The notes under the pieces were generated by a model, which saw only the letters and a list, made by a program, of their open reading frames with translations, did no database searches and was not told the DNA's origin. Of a stretch of 64,000 nucleotides of DNA, positions 1 to 8,862 are shown piece by piece. Position numbers and translations under genes: made by a program. This stretch comes from Hoyosella altamirensis (GTDB lineage Bacteria > Actinomycetota > Actinomycetes > Mycobacteriales > Mycobacteriaceae): the NCBI RefSeq assembly GCF_014191505.1, contig NZ_JACHWS010000001.1, positions 1,178,001 to 1,242,000 of the forward strand, given 5' to 3'. The stretch's first letter is position 1; every line of letters starts with the position of its first letter.

Positions 1-1099
1 CACCCTCTACGTACGCCTTCTGGGCCAGCAGCATGCGTCGCACGTCGGGATGTTCGATGAGCGGGACCTGGGCGCCTTCGCCGCGGTTAGTAACGGGACG
101 GCCCTGCGGGCGGGAACGTGCATATTCGAGCGACTTCAGGTACCCCGTGTATCCGATGGCCGTCGCACCCAGTCCCACACCGATGCGTGCTTCGTTCATC
201 ATGTGAAACATGTAGGCCAGGCCGCGATGTGGTTCTCCCACAAGGTATCCGACAGCTCCCGGCGCGTTCCCTGGTGTGAACGCCCCATCACCGAACACGG
301 GCGCAGTGTTGACCGTGCCGCGGAAGCCCATCTTGTGGTTGATGCCCGCGAGGATGACATCGTTCCGTTCGCCTAGCTGCCCATCATCGCCGACGAGAAA
401 CTTCGGGACGATGAACAGGGAGATTCCTTTAGTGCCCGAAGGGGCTCCCGGGATGCGCGCGAGGACGAGATGAATAATGTTGTCGGACAGTTCATGGTCA
501 CCTCCAGAGATCCACATTTTCCGCCCAAAGATGCGGTATGTGCCATCGCCCTGCAGAACTGCCTTCGTCGTGATGTCGGCGAGACTCGACCCGGCTTGAG
601 GCTCGGAGAGCGCCATGGTGCCGAGGAATCGCCCGTCAACCATGGGTTTGACATAGCGGGCAACCTGTTCCGGCGAACCGTGCGCGAGGAGAAGATTCGC
701 TGCCCCGACAGTGAGGAGCTGGTACCCCGTGGTGCTGACGTTAGCGGCGTAGAACCACGCCATGCACGCCTGGAAGACCACGTGCGGAAGCTGGGTACCG
801 CCGAGTTCATAATCCATTGCGGCGCCAACGAGGTCAGCTTTAGCGAACGCATCGAGCGCTGTTTTCACCTCGGGGATGACATGTACGGACGTGCCGTCAA
901 ACTCAGGTTCCTCAAGGTCGCTCTTGCGGAAATGCGGGGCGAAATACTCAGCTGCGAGGTCCGCGCTCAAGCGCAGCACATCGTCAAATGACGCGCGTGA
1001 GTGGTCGGCGAACCGGCTCCTCGTGGTGAGTGTCTCCACGTCGAGCCACTCGTACAGAAGAAACTCGATATCGCGTGCTGACATGATGTGGGATCGCAT
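1..1099 (-). CDS. Acyl-CoA dehydrogenase, C-terminus cut by window edge
   Basis: FAD-dependent oxidation of an acyl-CoA to the 2-enoyl-CoA. About 366 residues of the N-terminal and middle domains are visible: an alpha-helical start (MRSHIMSARDIEFLLYEWLD), then the family's TMALSEPQAGSSLAD and MWISGGDHELSDN signatures, then MGFRGTVNTAPV and the MMNEARIGVGLGA stretch. This resembles the longer DmdC-type (3-methylmercaptopropionyl-CoA) dehydrogenases seen in actinobacteria, but the substrate cannot be told from sequence. The start at 1099 is favoured because AAGGAG lies about 6 bases upstream; an in-frame ATG at 1084 is the alternative. It follows the NRDE gene by 9 bases on the same strand, so the two are probably co-transcribed. 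The C-terminal domain lies outside the window. Confidence 0.9.
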   Translation of the reverse strand, partial: MRSHIMSARDIEFLLYEWLDVETLTTRSRFADHSRASFDDVLRLSADLAAEYFAPHFRKSDLEEPEFDGTSVHVIPEVKTALDAFAKADLVGAAMDYELGGTQLPHVVFQACMAWFYAANVSTTGYQLLTVGAANLLLAHGSPEQVARYVKPMVDGRFLGTMALSEPQAGSSLADITTKAVLQGDGTYRIFGRKMWISGGDHELSDNIIHLVLARIPGAPSGTKGISLFIVPKFLVGDDGQLGERNDVILAGINHKMGFRGTVNTAPVFGDGAFTPGNAPGAVGYLVGEPHRGLAYMFHMMNEARIGVGLGATAIGYTGYLKSLEYARSRPQGRPVTNRGEGAQVPLIEHPDVRRMLLAQKAYVEG

Positions 1100-1108
1100 G
1101 ACACTCCT

Positions 1109-1879
1109 TCACGTGCTCGACGCAATCCTATGCGTAGTCGTTGACGTCGCTCCGCTCCAGCTGAATTGGCGCTCTGTGAGATCGAGCGATCCGTCAGCGC
1201 GAATACGCAGCACAGTGCTCGCACGCGTGCCGTAGCTGCCCATCCGGATGAATCGGCTCGAGAGAAGCTTCTCGAACAGCCGGGGTACGCCAGTGTCCGG
1301 TAGCGAGCCGCTAGGCGCTTTCGTCGTGTCGGTGAGAACGGCGAGATAGTCTTCCGGATCAGCTGAGCCGTCGTCGGTTGCCGCCACTTCGGCAAATGCG
1401 GCCTTCCCGTCGACGACCTTCGGCCAAGGGGTGTCGAGAAGTGCATTCGAAAGTCCGTGAATCCCGGGCTGGACCATGCTGGGACCAGTATCGCCGCGGT
1501 TTGACGTCCACCAGAGCTCAGAGCCGTCGCTCACGAAGAGACTGAACCCACCAAACTCACCGCCCCGGGCGGTGGCCGCATCGCAGTACTCCCTCGCAGA
1601 CAGGTCGCCGAGCAGGAAGTCCTTCGGCAGATCACCGCGTGACAAGGTTCCCGCAGCTGGTGCGCCGTCGCGAAAGTTCGTCACCGCTGCGAAACGCTTA
1701 CCGGCTGTAACACCCATCCATGTGCCTCCCGACAGTTCGTCACGGCCCGCGAGTACGTCGGGTTCGGTACCCCACCAGTGCACTCCCGTCGTGGGACGAC
1801 GGAAGAACTCGTCGCGATTCGCGGCGACGATCAGCGGCACATCTGGATTGTCCTGCCACGCCAGGAGAATTAGGCACAC
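1109..1879 (-). CDS. NRDE (TANGO2-like) family protein
   Basis: A 256-residue member of the NRDE/TANGO2 family, whose biochemical role is unsettled (heme or acyl-CoA homeostasis has been proposed for relatives). The family-defining start is visible: VCLILLAWQ followed by VAANRDEFFRRPT, with WWGTEPDVLAGRD and GGTWMGVT after it. I chose the GTG at 1879 because it puts the conserved Cys at position 2, as in most family members. Longer starts exist (ATG at 1926), but the extra residues do not look conserved. No strong ribosome site precedes any of them, so the message may be leaderless. It sits divergent from the multicopper oxidase gene, and the acyl-CoA dehydrogenase follows directly. Confidence 0.85.
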   Translation of the reverse strand: MCLILLAWQDNPDVPLIVAANRDEFFRRPTTGVHWWGTEPDVLAGRDELSGGTWMGVTAGKRFAAVTNFRDGAPAAGTLSRGDLPKDFLLGDLSAREYCDAATARGGEFGGFSLFVSDGSELWWTSNRGDTGPSMVQPGIHGLSNALLDTPWPKVVDGKAAFAEVAATDDGSADPEDYLAVLTDTTKAPSGSLPDTGVPRLFEKLLSSRFIRMGSYGTRASTVLRIRADGSLDLTERQFSWSGATSTTTHRIASST

Positions 1880-2006
1880 GTCACGACCGTACGTGCGCGC
1901 TGGATATCGGGCTACTAAGGCGCGCATTCGGGGGTTAGCTTGCCGCCGAGCGGCGTAAAGTTCGGACCGAGCAGTCTCTCGCCGACTGCTTATGAGGGAG
2001 ACTTCC

Positions 2007-3632
2007 ATGGGGCTGATCGTCAGTCGCCGCATGGCGCTGCGACTTGGTTTCGGCGCGGTAATGGGCACGGTCTTTGGTGGTGCGGCCGTCAGTTGCGCGT
2101 CGATGCGGGATGAGGCGGACGGTGACAGGGCAGATCCGGATGAGTTTCACGTACCGGAGGTAGTTCGCAGCGCCGATGGTGTGCTCGCGGTGTCACTGAC
2201 TAGTGTTGTCGCGTCAGTCGACATGGGCGCCGAGCGGCCAGTGACGACCTACACCTATGACGGCATGGTGCCCGGACGTACCTGGGAGGTTCAGGCAGGT
2301 GACACCCTCCGCATAGATCTGGTCAATGATCTGCCGGAACTCGATGTTTCGCATGAGGATATGGGCGCGTTTGACATGTCGCGTCCCCACGAGTGGACGA
2401 CGACGAACCTGCACACACATGGCTTGCACGTTTCCCCGCAAGGGAATGGAGATAACGTTTTTCTCAGCGTCGCTCCGGGCGGAACGCAGCGGTATGAGAT
2501 ACCTATCCCTTCCCATCACCCAGGAGGAATTCACTGGTACCACCCGCACCGGCACGGAGCCGTATGTCAGCAGGTGAGGGCAGGGATGGCCGGGATGATC
2601 ATCGTGCGGGGCGAGATCGACCAGGTGCCTGAGGTGCGGGCCGCGAAAGAACAGGTGATGGTGCTGCAGGCCATCGAGCTCGGCGATGACTTCCAGTTAG
2701 CCGAGCCCATCCCTTACCCCACCACTGAGCAGTCATTCTTCCCTCGCACACAAATCCTCTACACCGTGAACGGACGGTTGACGCCGAAAATCACCATGTA
2801 TCCGGGTGAGGTGCAACGCTGGCGGCTCGTCAACGCTGCCGAGGGCAAATACATGTCCTTGGCGTTAGAGGGACACGCCTTGAATGTCCTCGCTTGGGAC
2901 GGACTCACTCTTGCCGAACCGGAGCCGAGCGACGTCGCGCTGCTGTCAGCCGGGAACCGGGTCGAGCTACTCGTGAAAGCGGGAGCGCCGGGTACGTACA
3001 ACCTCGTACTCACTCCGGGATCTAGCCAGCATCCAGATATTCCCGGCATGCCGCACAGTCCCAACGACCCTGGAGGTTCTACCGAGGAACATTCCCCGCA
3101 TGAACCGCCACCAATGAGTACTGGAGAACTCGAGGTGCGGCCGATCCTCACGCTAAAGGTGGCCGGCGAGGGTCCCGAAATGAACTTGCCGTCGACGCTT
3201 CCCGCGTACGATCCGCCGATGCCGCCGATCGCGCGCACGCGCGAGGTTCGGTACACGGTTGAACGGGAGCCCGGCAACGAGTTCGAAACTTTCGGCATCA
3301 ACGGGTTTCCGTACAGTCCCGAACGTGAGCCATATCAGCCGCGGCTCGGAACGGCGGAAGAGTGGACGATCGTCAACGCGACTGACCCGAAGCTAGCGCG
3401 TCACGCGCACGTTCTCCATATTCACGTCAACCCGTTCAAGATCACAAAAATAAACGGTGAAGCACTCGACAAACCCCTGTGGCGCGACACATGGGTTCTT
3501 ACCGGTGGCACGGGCGATTCCTTCACCTTCGAAACTCATTTCGCGGACTTCACCGGTCAATTCGTGCAGCACTGCCACATCCTCTCCCACGAGGATCTCG
3601 GAATGATGGAAGCAGTGGAGGTAATCGAATGA
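2007..3632 (+). CDS. Tat-exported multicopper oxidase (laccase-like lipoprotein)
   Basis: Predicted extracytoplasmic copper oxidase that couples one-electron oxidation of a substrate to reduction of oxygen to water; 541 residues. All four copper motifs are present: NLHTHGLHV, IHWYHPHRHG, HVLHIHVNPF and HCHILSHEDLGMM, so the type 1 site and the trinuclear cluster look intact, with Met as probable axial ligand. The N-terminus has a twin-arginine motif (SRRMALRLG) and a lipobox-like AVSC near residue 30, which suggests Tat export and lipid anchoring. The ATG at 2007 is preferred over 1992 because GAGGGAG lies about 6 bases before it. Its stop overlaps the next start (ATGA), so it is coupled to the flavin oxidase. 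The substrate is unknown: phenols, Cu(I) or Mn(II) are all possible. Confidence 0.92.
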   Translation: MGLIVSRRMALRLGFGAVMGTVFGGAAVSCASMRDEADGDRADPDEFHVPEVVRSADGVLAVSLTSVVASVDMGAERPVTTYTYDGMVPGRTWEVQAGDTLRIDLVNDLPELDVSHEDMGAFDMSRPHEWTTTNLHTHGLHVSPQGNGDNVFLSVAPGGTQRYEIPIPSHHPGGIHWYHPHRHGAVCQQVRAGMAGMIIVRGEIDQVPEVRAAKEQVMVLQAIELGDDFQLAEPIPYPTTEQSFFPRTQILYTVNGRLTPKITMYPGEVQRWRLVNAAEGKYMSLALEGHALNVLAWDGLTLAEPEPSDVALLSAGNRVELLVKAGAPGTYNLVLTPGSSQHPDIPGMPHSPNDPGGSTEEHSPHEPPPMSTGELEVRPILTLKVAGEGPEMNLPSTLPAYDPPMPPIARTREVRYTVEREPGNEFETFGINGFPYSPEREPYQPRLGTAEEWTIVNATDPKLARHAHVLHIHVNPFKITKINGEALDKPLWRDTWVLTGGTGDSFTFETHFADFTGQFVQHCHILSHEDLGMMEAVEVIE

Positions 3633-5164
3633 GCGCACACCTCTCCCGGCGCGAGGCACTGCGCGCGGGTGCGATTCTTCTCGGCGCGGGTATGACCGCG
3701 ACGTTCATCGGGTGTTCGGCGAATGGCGCCGGCCCACCAGCCGCCGCCCAGGTAGATACAAGCGCGCTCGACGAACTTGCTGCGCGGCTGCGCGGCACGC
3801 TGCTACGGCCCGGTGACGCCGAATATGAGGCACGCAGTGCTTCGGCGAACGGCCGGTACCTCAGCACCAGACCCATCGCCGTCGCGCAGGTTGCTGATGA
3901 GGAGGACGTGGCGACGTGTGTGGAGTGGTCCGTGCAGAATGGCGTGCAACCAGTGGCCCGTGGGGGCGGGCACAGCTACGCCGGATTCTCGACAACCACT
4001 GGTCTGCTGATTGACATTGCTGCACTGGATTCAGTGCAGATCAACGACAGTGACGGCACAGTGGTGCTCGGTGGCGCAGCGAGCAACAGAGCGATGCTCA
4101 CCGCGAGCGCCGACGGGCCGTTTTTCCTCCCCGGCGGGACGTGCCTTGCTGTCTGCTACGGCGGACTCGCCCTCGGTGGCGGCATCGGTTTCAACACCCA
4201 CTGGGCGGGGCTCGCGAGTGATCGGATGACCGCGACGCGCATCGTCACCGCGGATGGGAACATCCTCGACGTCAGCGACGCACAGCACGAGGATATGTTC
4301 TGGGCGTGTCGCGGAGGCGCAGGCGGCAGTTTCGGGATCAACACGGCTTTTACGTTCGCGCTGGCGGAAGTTCCGCGGCACCCCGTCACACACTTTGACA
4401 TTAACTGGAGCGGCGCGGATGCTGCGGGCGCGATGCTGAATGCATTCAACATTCTCAGCGCTACTGCACCTGCGGAGTTCAACGCTGACGCCTACGCTCA
4501 GGCCACCGAAATCGGGAGCGGCGGACCCGAAGCGGCAATTCACGTCAATACGCACGGCCAGTACATCGGGACTGCAGACGAATTGCGTGACCTACTGGCC
4601 CCCGTCATCGCCGCAGCGGGGGAGCCGGACAGCCAGAACATCACAGAAATGGGGTTCTGGGATGCGCAGCGGATCTTCGCCACCGACGAACAACCGTCAC
4701 ATTCGTGGGGAGACATCTCGCGGTTCGCATCCGACCCGATTCCCGAGAGTGCCGTCGGGGAACTGGTCGACCTTCTGGTCGCGTGCCCGAGCCGATCGGA
4801 TGATGCGAATGGATCAATCTGGTCGCTGGGGTGGGTCGGGGGAGATGTTGTCAACGCGTTCGGGCGAACCGAAACCGCATACGTCCATCGAGGCATGTCG
4901 ACACTACTGCGGCCGACAACAGTCTGGCCCAACGACGCCCCAGCGTCGGTGGGAAACGACCTCAACCAGTGGACCGACGCTGTCATTGCTGCGATCGCAC
5001 CTCACACCCCAGACGAGAGCTATCAGAACTTTCCGAATCGGGCACTCACCAACTGGGAGCAGCAGTACTACGCCGAGAACTTCGATCGTCTTGTCGATGT
5101 GAAGACGTCCTACGACCCGAATGATGTGTTCCGCAATGAACAAAGCATCCCGGTTCGAAGGTAG
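3629..5164 (+). CDS. Tat-exported bicovalent FAD-linked oxidase (BBE-like)
   Basis: A 511-residue FAD_binding_4/BBE oxidase, of the family that oxidises sugars, alcohols or alkaloids with oxygen as acceptor. The PP-loop region ARGGGHSYAGFST contains the histidine that is covalently flavinylated in the family, and GTCLAVCYGGLALGGG supplies a cysteine at the place of the second flavin linkage in glucooligosaccharide oxidase, so bicovalent FAD is likely. The C-terminus YYAENFDRLVDVKTSYDPND is the BBE domain. It starts with SRREALRAG and lipobox FIGC: Tat export plus lipidation. The start overlaps the multicopper oxidase stop by 4 bases, so the two secreted oxidases form one transcription and translation unit. 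The substrate is unknown. Confidence 0.9.
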   Translation: MSAHLSRREALRAGAILLGAGMTATFIGCSANGAGPPAAAQVDTSALDELAARLRGTLLRPGDAEYEARSASANGRYLSTRPIAVAQVADEEDVATCVEWSVQNGVQPVARGGGHSYAGFSTTTGLLIDIAALDSVQINDSDGTVVLGGAASNRAMLTASADGPFFLPGGTCLAVCYGGLALGGGIGFNTHWAGLASDRMTATRIVTADGNILDVSDAQHEDMFWACRGGAGGSFGINTAFTFALAEVPRHPVTHFDINWSGADAAGAMLNAFNILSATAPAEFNADAYAQATEIGSGGPEAAIHVNTHGQYIGTADELRDLLAPVIAAAGEPDSQNITEMGFWDAQRIFATDEQPSHSWGDISRFASDPIPESAVGELVDLLVACPSRSDDANGSIWSLGWVGGDVVNAFGRTETAYVHRGMSTLLRPTTVWPNDAPASVGNDLNQWTDAVIAAIAPHTPDESYQNFPNRALTNWEQQYYAENFDRLVDVKTSYDPNDVFRNEQSIPVRR

Positions 5165-5216
5165 GGCAGATGTGAGAGTGCCGATGAATCTGCTGATTCT
5201 GGAAGGTCAGTAGTAC

Positions 5217-5816
5217 ATGAGTCCCATTGCTGACAGGTACCGCAAGCACGCCGACGCGTTCGAGGCGAAGGTCGCGGGCACTCCGCCCGATGCCTGGGAG
5301 CGGCCATCGCCTTGCGAGGGGTGGACTGCACGCGACGTGGTCCGCCACATTGTCGACATGCACGCCGTGATGGTGCGTCCACTAGGCCAACAACTCAGTC
5401 CGGCGCCCTCAGTTGACGAAGACCCACTCTCCGCTTTCAAGTCTGCCCGGGGCGACGTTGAGCGTCTCCTCAATGACGACGAGGTGGCGGCCACTGAGAT
5501 CACGAGCCCCGCAGGATCAATGACTGTCGAGAATCATGTCGATCGAGTCGTTAGTGACGACATGGTGCTTCACGGCTGGGACCTCGCGCGGGCGACGAAT
5601 CAGGACGACACAATGGATCAAGACGATGTCGACCGGATCTGGGCAGGCACATCCGCGTTGCCGCCACAATTGCTCGATCAGATGCGAACTCCCGGCGCGT
5701 TCGGGCCAGGCGTCGTCGTCTTCGGTCCTGAAGTGAAAGTGCCCGGCGATGCGCCCCTGCAAGCGCGCCTTCTCGGAATGATCGGGCGCGACCCTCACTG
5801 GACGCCGCCATCGTGA
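5217..5816 (+). CDS. TIGR03086-type DinB-fold protein (mycothiol-dependent isomerase relative)
   Basis: A 199-residue member of the actinobacterial maleylpyruvate isomerase/DinB-like superfamily. The N-terminus runs RYRKHADAFEAKV, then PSPCEGWTARDVVRHIVDMH, whose WT.RD..RH pattern carries one metal-binding His; MVLHGWDLARAT gives a further conserved His. Relatives are metal-dependent and use mycothiol or act on unknown small molecules; nothing here fixes the substrate. GGAAGG stands about 11 bases before ATG 5217. It is 52 bases downstream of the FAD oxidase and convergent with the DUF5709 gene, leaving only 7 bases between stops. Confidence 0.8.
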   Translation: MSPIADRYRKHADAFEAKVAGTPPDAWERPSPCEGWTARDVVRHIVDMHAVMVRPLGQQLSPAPSVDEDPLSAFKSARGDVERLLNDDEVAATEITSPAGSMTVENHVDRVVSDDMVLHGWDLARATNQDDTMDQDDVDRIWAGTSALPPQLLDQMRTPGAFGPGVVVFGPEVKVPGDAPLQARLLGMIGRDPHWTPPS

Positions 5817-5823
5817 CGAAGCG

Positions 5824-6198
5824 CTAACTCTCAACTTCTGGATCCACCACATGGACTGCCGCTTCTTCAGCTGACGCGGCCCCACCGTCGATGCCTACAT
5901 CTTCCGCTGAAGGAACGCGCTGACCCTCGTTGTCGGGGTCTTGCTCCGGCGCGACCAGGCGACCAGAACGCGGATCTTCGACGCGCCCGTCGGCTGGATC
6001 GCCGCCCGTTTCTGGTTCTTCGCGGGCGAGTCGATCATCGAGAGTTTCATTAGGCTCGTCGTCGAGAGCGAGGGGCTTTTCCGGCGGCGAATAACCCTCA
6101 TCCAGGGCGTCGTCGACTCCACGATCGATAAGCGAGTCCTCGGGCTGCAACTGATCTTCAGGTTCGGAATCAGCTTCGTGGCCGTATGGGTCAGTCAT
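5824..6198 (-). CDS. DUF5709 family acidic protein
   Basis: A 124-residue, very acidic, apparently unstructured protein with no membrane segment or signal peptide. The stretch EDQLQPEDSLIDRGVDDALD followed by EGYSPPEKP is the hallmark of the actinobacterial DUF5709 family. The C-terminal half is rich in Glu, Asp and Pro and ends VHVVDPEVES. Function unknown. The start is supported by CCGAAGGAGACGAGC just before the ATG. About 114 bases upstream lies a paired-palindrome element that recurs at 17.3 kb and may control this gene. Confidence 0.8.
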   Translation of the reverse strand: MTDPYGHEADSEPEDQLQPEDSLIDRGVDDALDEGYSPPEKPLALDDEPNETLDDRLAREEPETGGDPADGRVEDPRSGRLVAPEQDPDNEGQRVPSAEDVGIDGGAASAEEAAVHVVDPEVES

Positions 6199-6312
6199 GC
6201 TCGTCTCCTTCGGCCGCGAGTAGACGTGTGCGCGTGCCTACCTCAAGTGTTCCCGTTGGGCCGGTGAGTCAAACCCGGATGGGGGGACGAGTCTGTGCGA
6301 CGCAACTCGCTT

Positions 6313-6364
6313 GTGTGCACGATTGAGCACCAAATCAATGGCGGCAGTGCACGTTTGTGCACAC
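6313..6364. promoter_or_regulatory. Paired-palindrome element, copy A
   Basis: GTGTGCAC (6313-6320) and its exact reverse complement GTGCACAC (6357-6364) are separated by exactly 36 bases. The right arm extends to GTTTGTGCACACGA and includes the palindrome TGTGCACA. The same arrangement, with the same 36-base spacing and shared internal GCACCA and GTTTGTGCACAC blocks, occurs in reverse orientation at 17327-17378. By hand count 33 of 52 positions agree. It sits in the 172-base space upstream of the DUF5709 gene. A two-site operator for an unidentified regulator is the simplest reading; a structured RNA leader or small mobile repeat is possible. Confidence 0.6.
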
Positions 6365-6370
6365 GACCGA

Positions 6371-6946
6371 CTACTGAGATTGCTGAGCGTTCGACATCAT
6401 CAGTTCGTAGAGCTTGTAAACAGTGTCGTCGATGCAGAGGCCGGGGCACGCCGCCGGGTCGGAGTCTGTCTGCTCATCGACGCTGTAGCTGATGACGACA
6501 CTCGGTTCTGCCTCGGGTTCCGCGAGTTCCTGATCGTCGCCCAGCGAGGATTCGGCCCCATCGCCGCCAGCCGCAATGACAATCCTGGTGTCGATGTCAT
6601 CGAGGTCAGTCGCCACTTCAGCTGCGCCGCCCTCGCCCATGAGCGGCACGGAAAGGTATAGCGTTGCGGGCAAATCAGTCAGCGTAGACGTGACCGTGTC
6701 GGCGAGACTATCGGGCGCCTCTTCGTCTGATCCAGTCAGATGCGCGCCGGTCGCGCTGATTGTCATGGACTCGATTCCGTCGGGAAGGTCGAAGACGTGC
6801 TCTCCCGGGGCGTCGAACGTGCAGGTAACGGTGGAATCGGTCACTTCACATTCGGGCGATGTCGTATCGGCCGCAGCATAGGCGGGCACACCGAGAAGAC
6901 TCGCGGCGGCAAGTACTGCTAGGGCGGAAGAACGCTTCGTTTTCAT
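6371..6946 (-). CDS. Secreted hypothetical protein
   Basis: A 191-residue exported protein of unknown function. A signal peptide is clear: MKTKRSS, then the hydrophobic run ALAVLAAASLLGVPAYA with an AYA-AD cleavage site. The mature part (CEVTDSTVTCTFDAPGEHVF, then LPDGIESMTISATGAHL, and further on IVIAAGGDGA) looks like a shortened, glycine-poor version of the beta-rich glycine-rich surface domains common in bacteria; this resemblance is my inference. Two cysteines near the mature start and two near the C-terminus (AACPGLCIDD) could form disulfides. I chose ATG 6946 over a longer start at 6991 because it begins exactly at the signal peptide. Confidence 0.7.
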   Translation of the reverse strand: MKTKRSSALAVLAAASLLGVPAYAAADTTSPECEVTDSTVTCTFDAPGEHVFDLPDGIESMTISATGAHLTGSDEEAPDSLADTVTSTLTDLPATLYLSVPLMGEGGAAEVATDLDDIDTRIVIAAGGDGAESSLGDDQELAEPEAEPSVVISYSVDEQTDSDPAACPGLCIDDTVYKLYELMMSNAQQSQ

Positions 6947-7069
6947 CGGTAGCCAAGTCCCAACGCACCCTGGGGTGCTGTCGACCAACAAGATGATCCG
7001 AACGCTAACAACAACGCTATCAGATGAGAACCGCAGTTACGCAACCGCGACGGTTTCGCAAATCACCTG

Positions 7070-8122
7070 TCATGCAATCAGCTTCAGCATGTTCTCGCGC
7101 ACGGCGTCAGCGATCCGCTCGGACGCTGCACGCGCACCGGGGTCCACCAACATGCTGAGAAAGCCGTGCGGCATGTTCGGGAACTGCTCCACGGTCACCG
7201 ACGCGCCTGCAGCCTCCAGCTCCTTCGCGAACAGCTCACCTTGGTCGCGCAGCACATCCATCCCGGCGGTAGCGATGTATGTGGGCGGCATTTGTGAAAG
7301 TTCTTCAGCTCCAACGATACTGAAACGTGGATCGGTGCGGCTGTCCTGCACTGGCACATACCAATCGAAGGCCCGGTCGACTGAGGCCCGGCTGAGTGGG
7401 GTGTGAAAGAGATCGCTCGACGGGTACCGGTCGAGGCGCGCATCCAGCGCGGGATAAACAAGCGCCGCGAGATCCGGCCGGTAGGTCTTGTCCGAGGAAA
7501 CCGCGTAGGCGACGGCGGCCGCTAGGTTGCCGCCTGCACTGTCTCCAGCGATCACGATCGGGCCGCGCACACCCCAGGATTCGGCCTGCTTGATCGCGTG
7601 CTTGTACCCAGCCAGAGCGTCAAGGAATGCGGCAGGGAAGGGATGTTCCGGTGCGAGCCGGTAGTTGAGGGAGAACACGCGAGTATTGATGCGTGCAGCC
7701 AAGAAGGTGGCAACCGGGTCGTAACCGGCGGCGCTGCCCAAATGCCAGCCACCGCCGTGGATGTAGACGAGAAGCCCCCGCGGGGTCGTTGTATGTGGCT
7801 CATACAGGCGACCCGTGACCGCCCCGCCGGGCGTAGCGACAGTCGATTCTGTCACTCGCACTGACAACTTTTCTGGGGGGACACTGAGCTGGGCGAGTTT
7901 CTCCATTCGCCACCGCGCGCGCTCACTCGGCGGCGTGCGCGCAGCGAGCTGGGGCGCGAGGACCCTCGAGAACGCCTGGAGCCGCGCGCTCATCCGCTGC
8001 CCATCAATCGTTGGACGTGGACCTGCTATGGGTGTCCACAACAGGTCAGGGGTCATTCCTATGAACTTTGCTGCCGCGCGCGCTGCGTTTTGCGCAGCAG
8101 CGGCGGCAATACGACGTTGCAT
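7070..8122 (-). CDS. Alpha/beta hydrolase, HSL-type esterase
   Basis: A 350-residue esterase or lipase of the hormone-sensitive-lipase group, cytoplasmic by sequence. The oxyanion loop HGGGWHLGS and nucleophile elbow IVIAGDSAGGNLAAA are intact; the acid Asp lies near ATAGMDVLRDQGE and the His in FPNMPHGFLSM. Short-chain acyl esters are the usual substrates of this group; mycobacterial Lip proteins are its close counterparts. It starts at ATG 8122 with a weak GAAAGA upstream. It is divergent from the DUF1772 gene and leaves a gap of about 120 bases downstream before the secreted protein. Confidence 0.88.
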   Translation of the reverse strand: MQRRIAAAAAQNAARAAAKFIGMTPDLLWTPIAGPRPTIDGQRMSARLQAFSRVLAPQLAARTPPSERARWRMEKLAQLSVPPEKLSVRVTESTVATPGGAVTGRLYEPHTTTPRGLLVYIHGGGWHLGSAAGYDPVATFLAARINTRVFSLNYRLAPEHPFPAAFLDALAGYKHAIKQAESWGVRGPIVIAGDSAGGNLAAAVAYAVSSDKTYRPDLAALVYPALDARLDRYPSSDLFHTPLSRASVDRAFDWYVPVQDSRTDPRFSIVGAEELSQMPPTYIATAGMDVLRDQGELFAKELEAAGASVTVEQFPNMPHGFLSMLVDPGARAASERIADAVRENMLKLIA

Positions 8123-8251
8123 GGAATCTTTCTATCAGAGACTGGCCCATGGCGATCTCCCACTGGCCGCCTTCGCCGGACTTGCGTGGCCAGCGCTCTG
8201 GCTTCGCTAATCCTAACCTGCGAGACTGGATTGGAAGGAGGCCGATCACTG

Positions 8252-8740
8252 ATGCTCGACACCGCCGCGCTTATTGTCCTCGCGCTAGCGACCTTCCTGA
8301 CCGGGCTGAGCGCGGGTGTCTTCTTCGCCTACTCCTGTTCGGTAATGCTCGCACTCCGGACGGTGCCGGACCGCATCTTCATCGACGTGATGCAGCGAAT
8401 CAACAACGCGATTGTCAACCCCTGGTTCCTCAGCGTGTACATCGGATCCGCGCCCTTGATTGTCGTGTCTGTTGCTTTGCTCGCATTCTCCGGGACAGCT
8501 GGACCGGCGGTGGCTGCTGGGCTGGCCTTACTCCTGTACGCCACCACGATGCTCATTACCGGGCGGGTGAACATTCCCTTAAACGTCGAACTCGAAGCGG
8601 CCGACCCGGATGACAACGCTGAACACCTGCGGTCTGCGCGAGCACATTTCGAGCCGCGGTGGATCCGCTTCAACCTCGTGCGCACCGCCACGGCCTGTGC
8701 GGCCGCAGCAGCACTGTGCCTTGCTCTCGCCCTGGCCTGA
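8252..8740 (+). CDS. DUF1772 (anthrone oxygenase-like) membrane protein
   Basis: A 162-residue integral membrane protein with four predicted helices, of the DUF1772 family that includes fungal anthrone oxygenases. Typical family features are the first helix ATFLTGLSAGVFFAYSCSVM, DRIFIDVMQRINNAIVNPWF, and the NIPLNVELEAADPDD segment after helix three. Enzymatic activity in bacteria is not established. The ATG at 8252 is chosen because of the strong GGAAGGAGG about 10 bases upstream; longer in-frame starts reach back into the esterase promoter region. Monocistronic by spacing. Confidence 0.82.
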   Translation: MLDTAALIVLALATFLTGLSAGVFFAYSCSVMLALRTVPDRIFIDVMQRINNAIVNPWFLSVYIGSAPLIVVSVALLAFSGTAGPAVAAGLALLLYATTMLITGRVNIPLNVELEAADPDDNAEHLRSARAHFEPRWIRFNLVRTATACAAAAALCLALALA

Positions 8741-8862
8741 CTCCAAATGAGCTGCGTGGCGGAGAGATCGGACATTGCGGACGACCTCTGGTAGCCTCCA
8801 TAAAAAGTCTGTGACATCGCGCACATTATGGGGACTGCGCTACGTCCCACAAGGGGGTTTAC

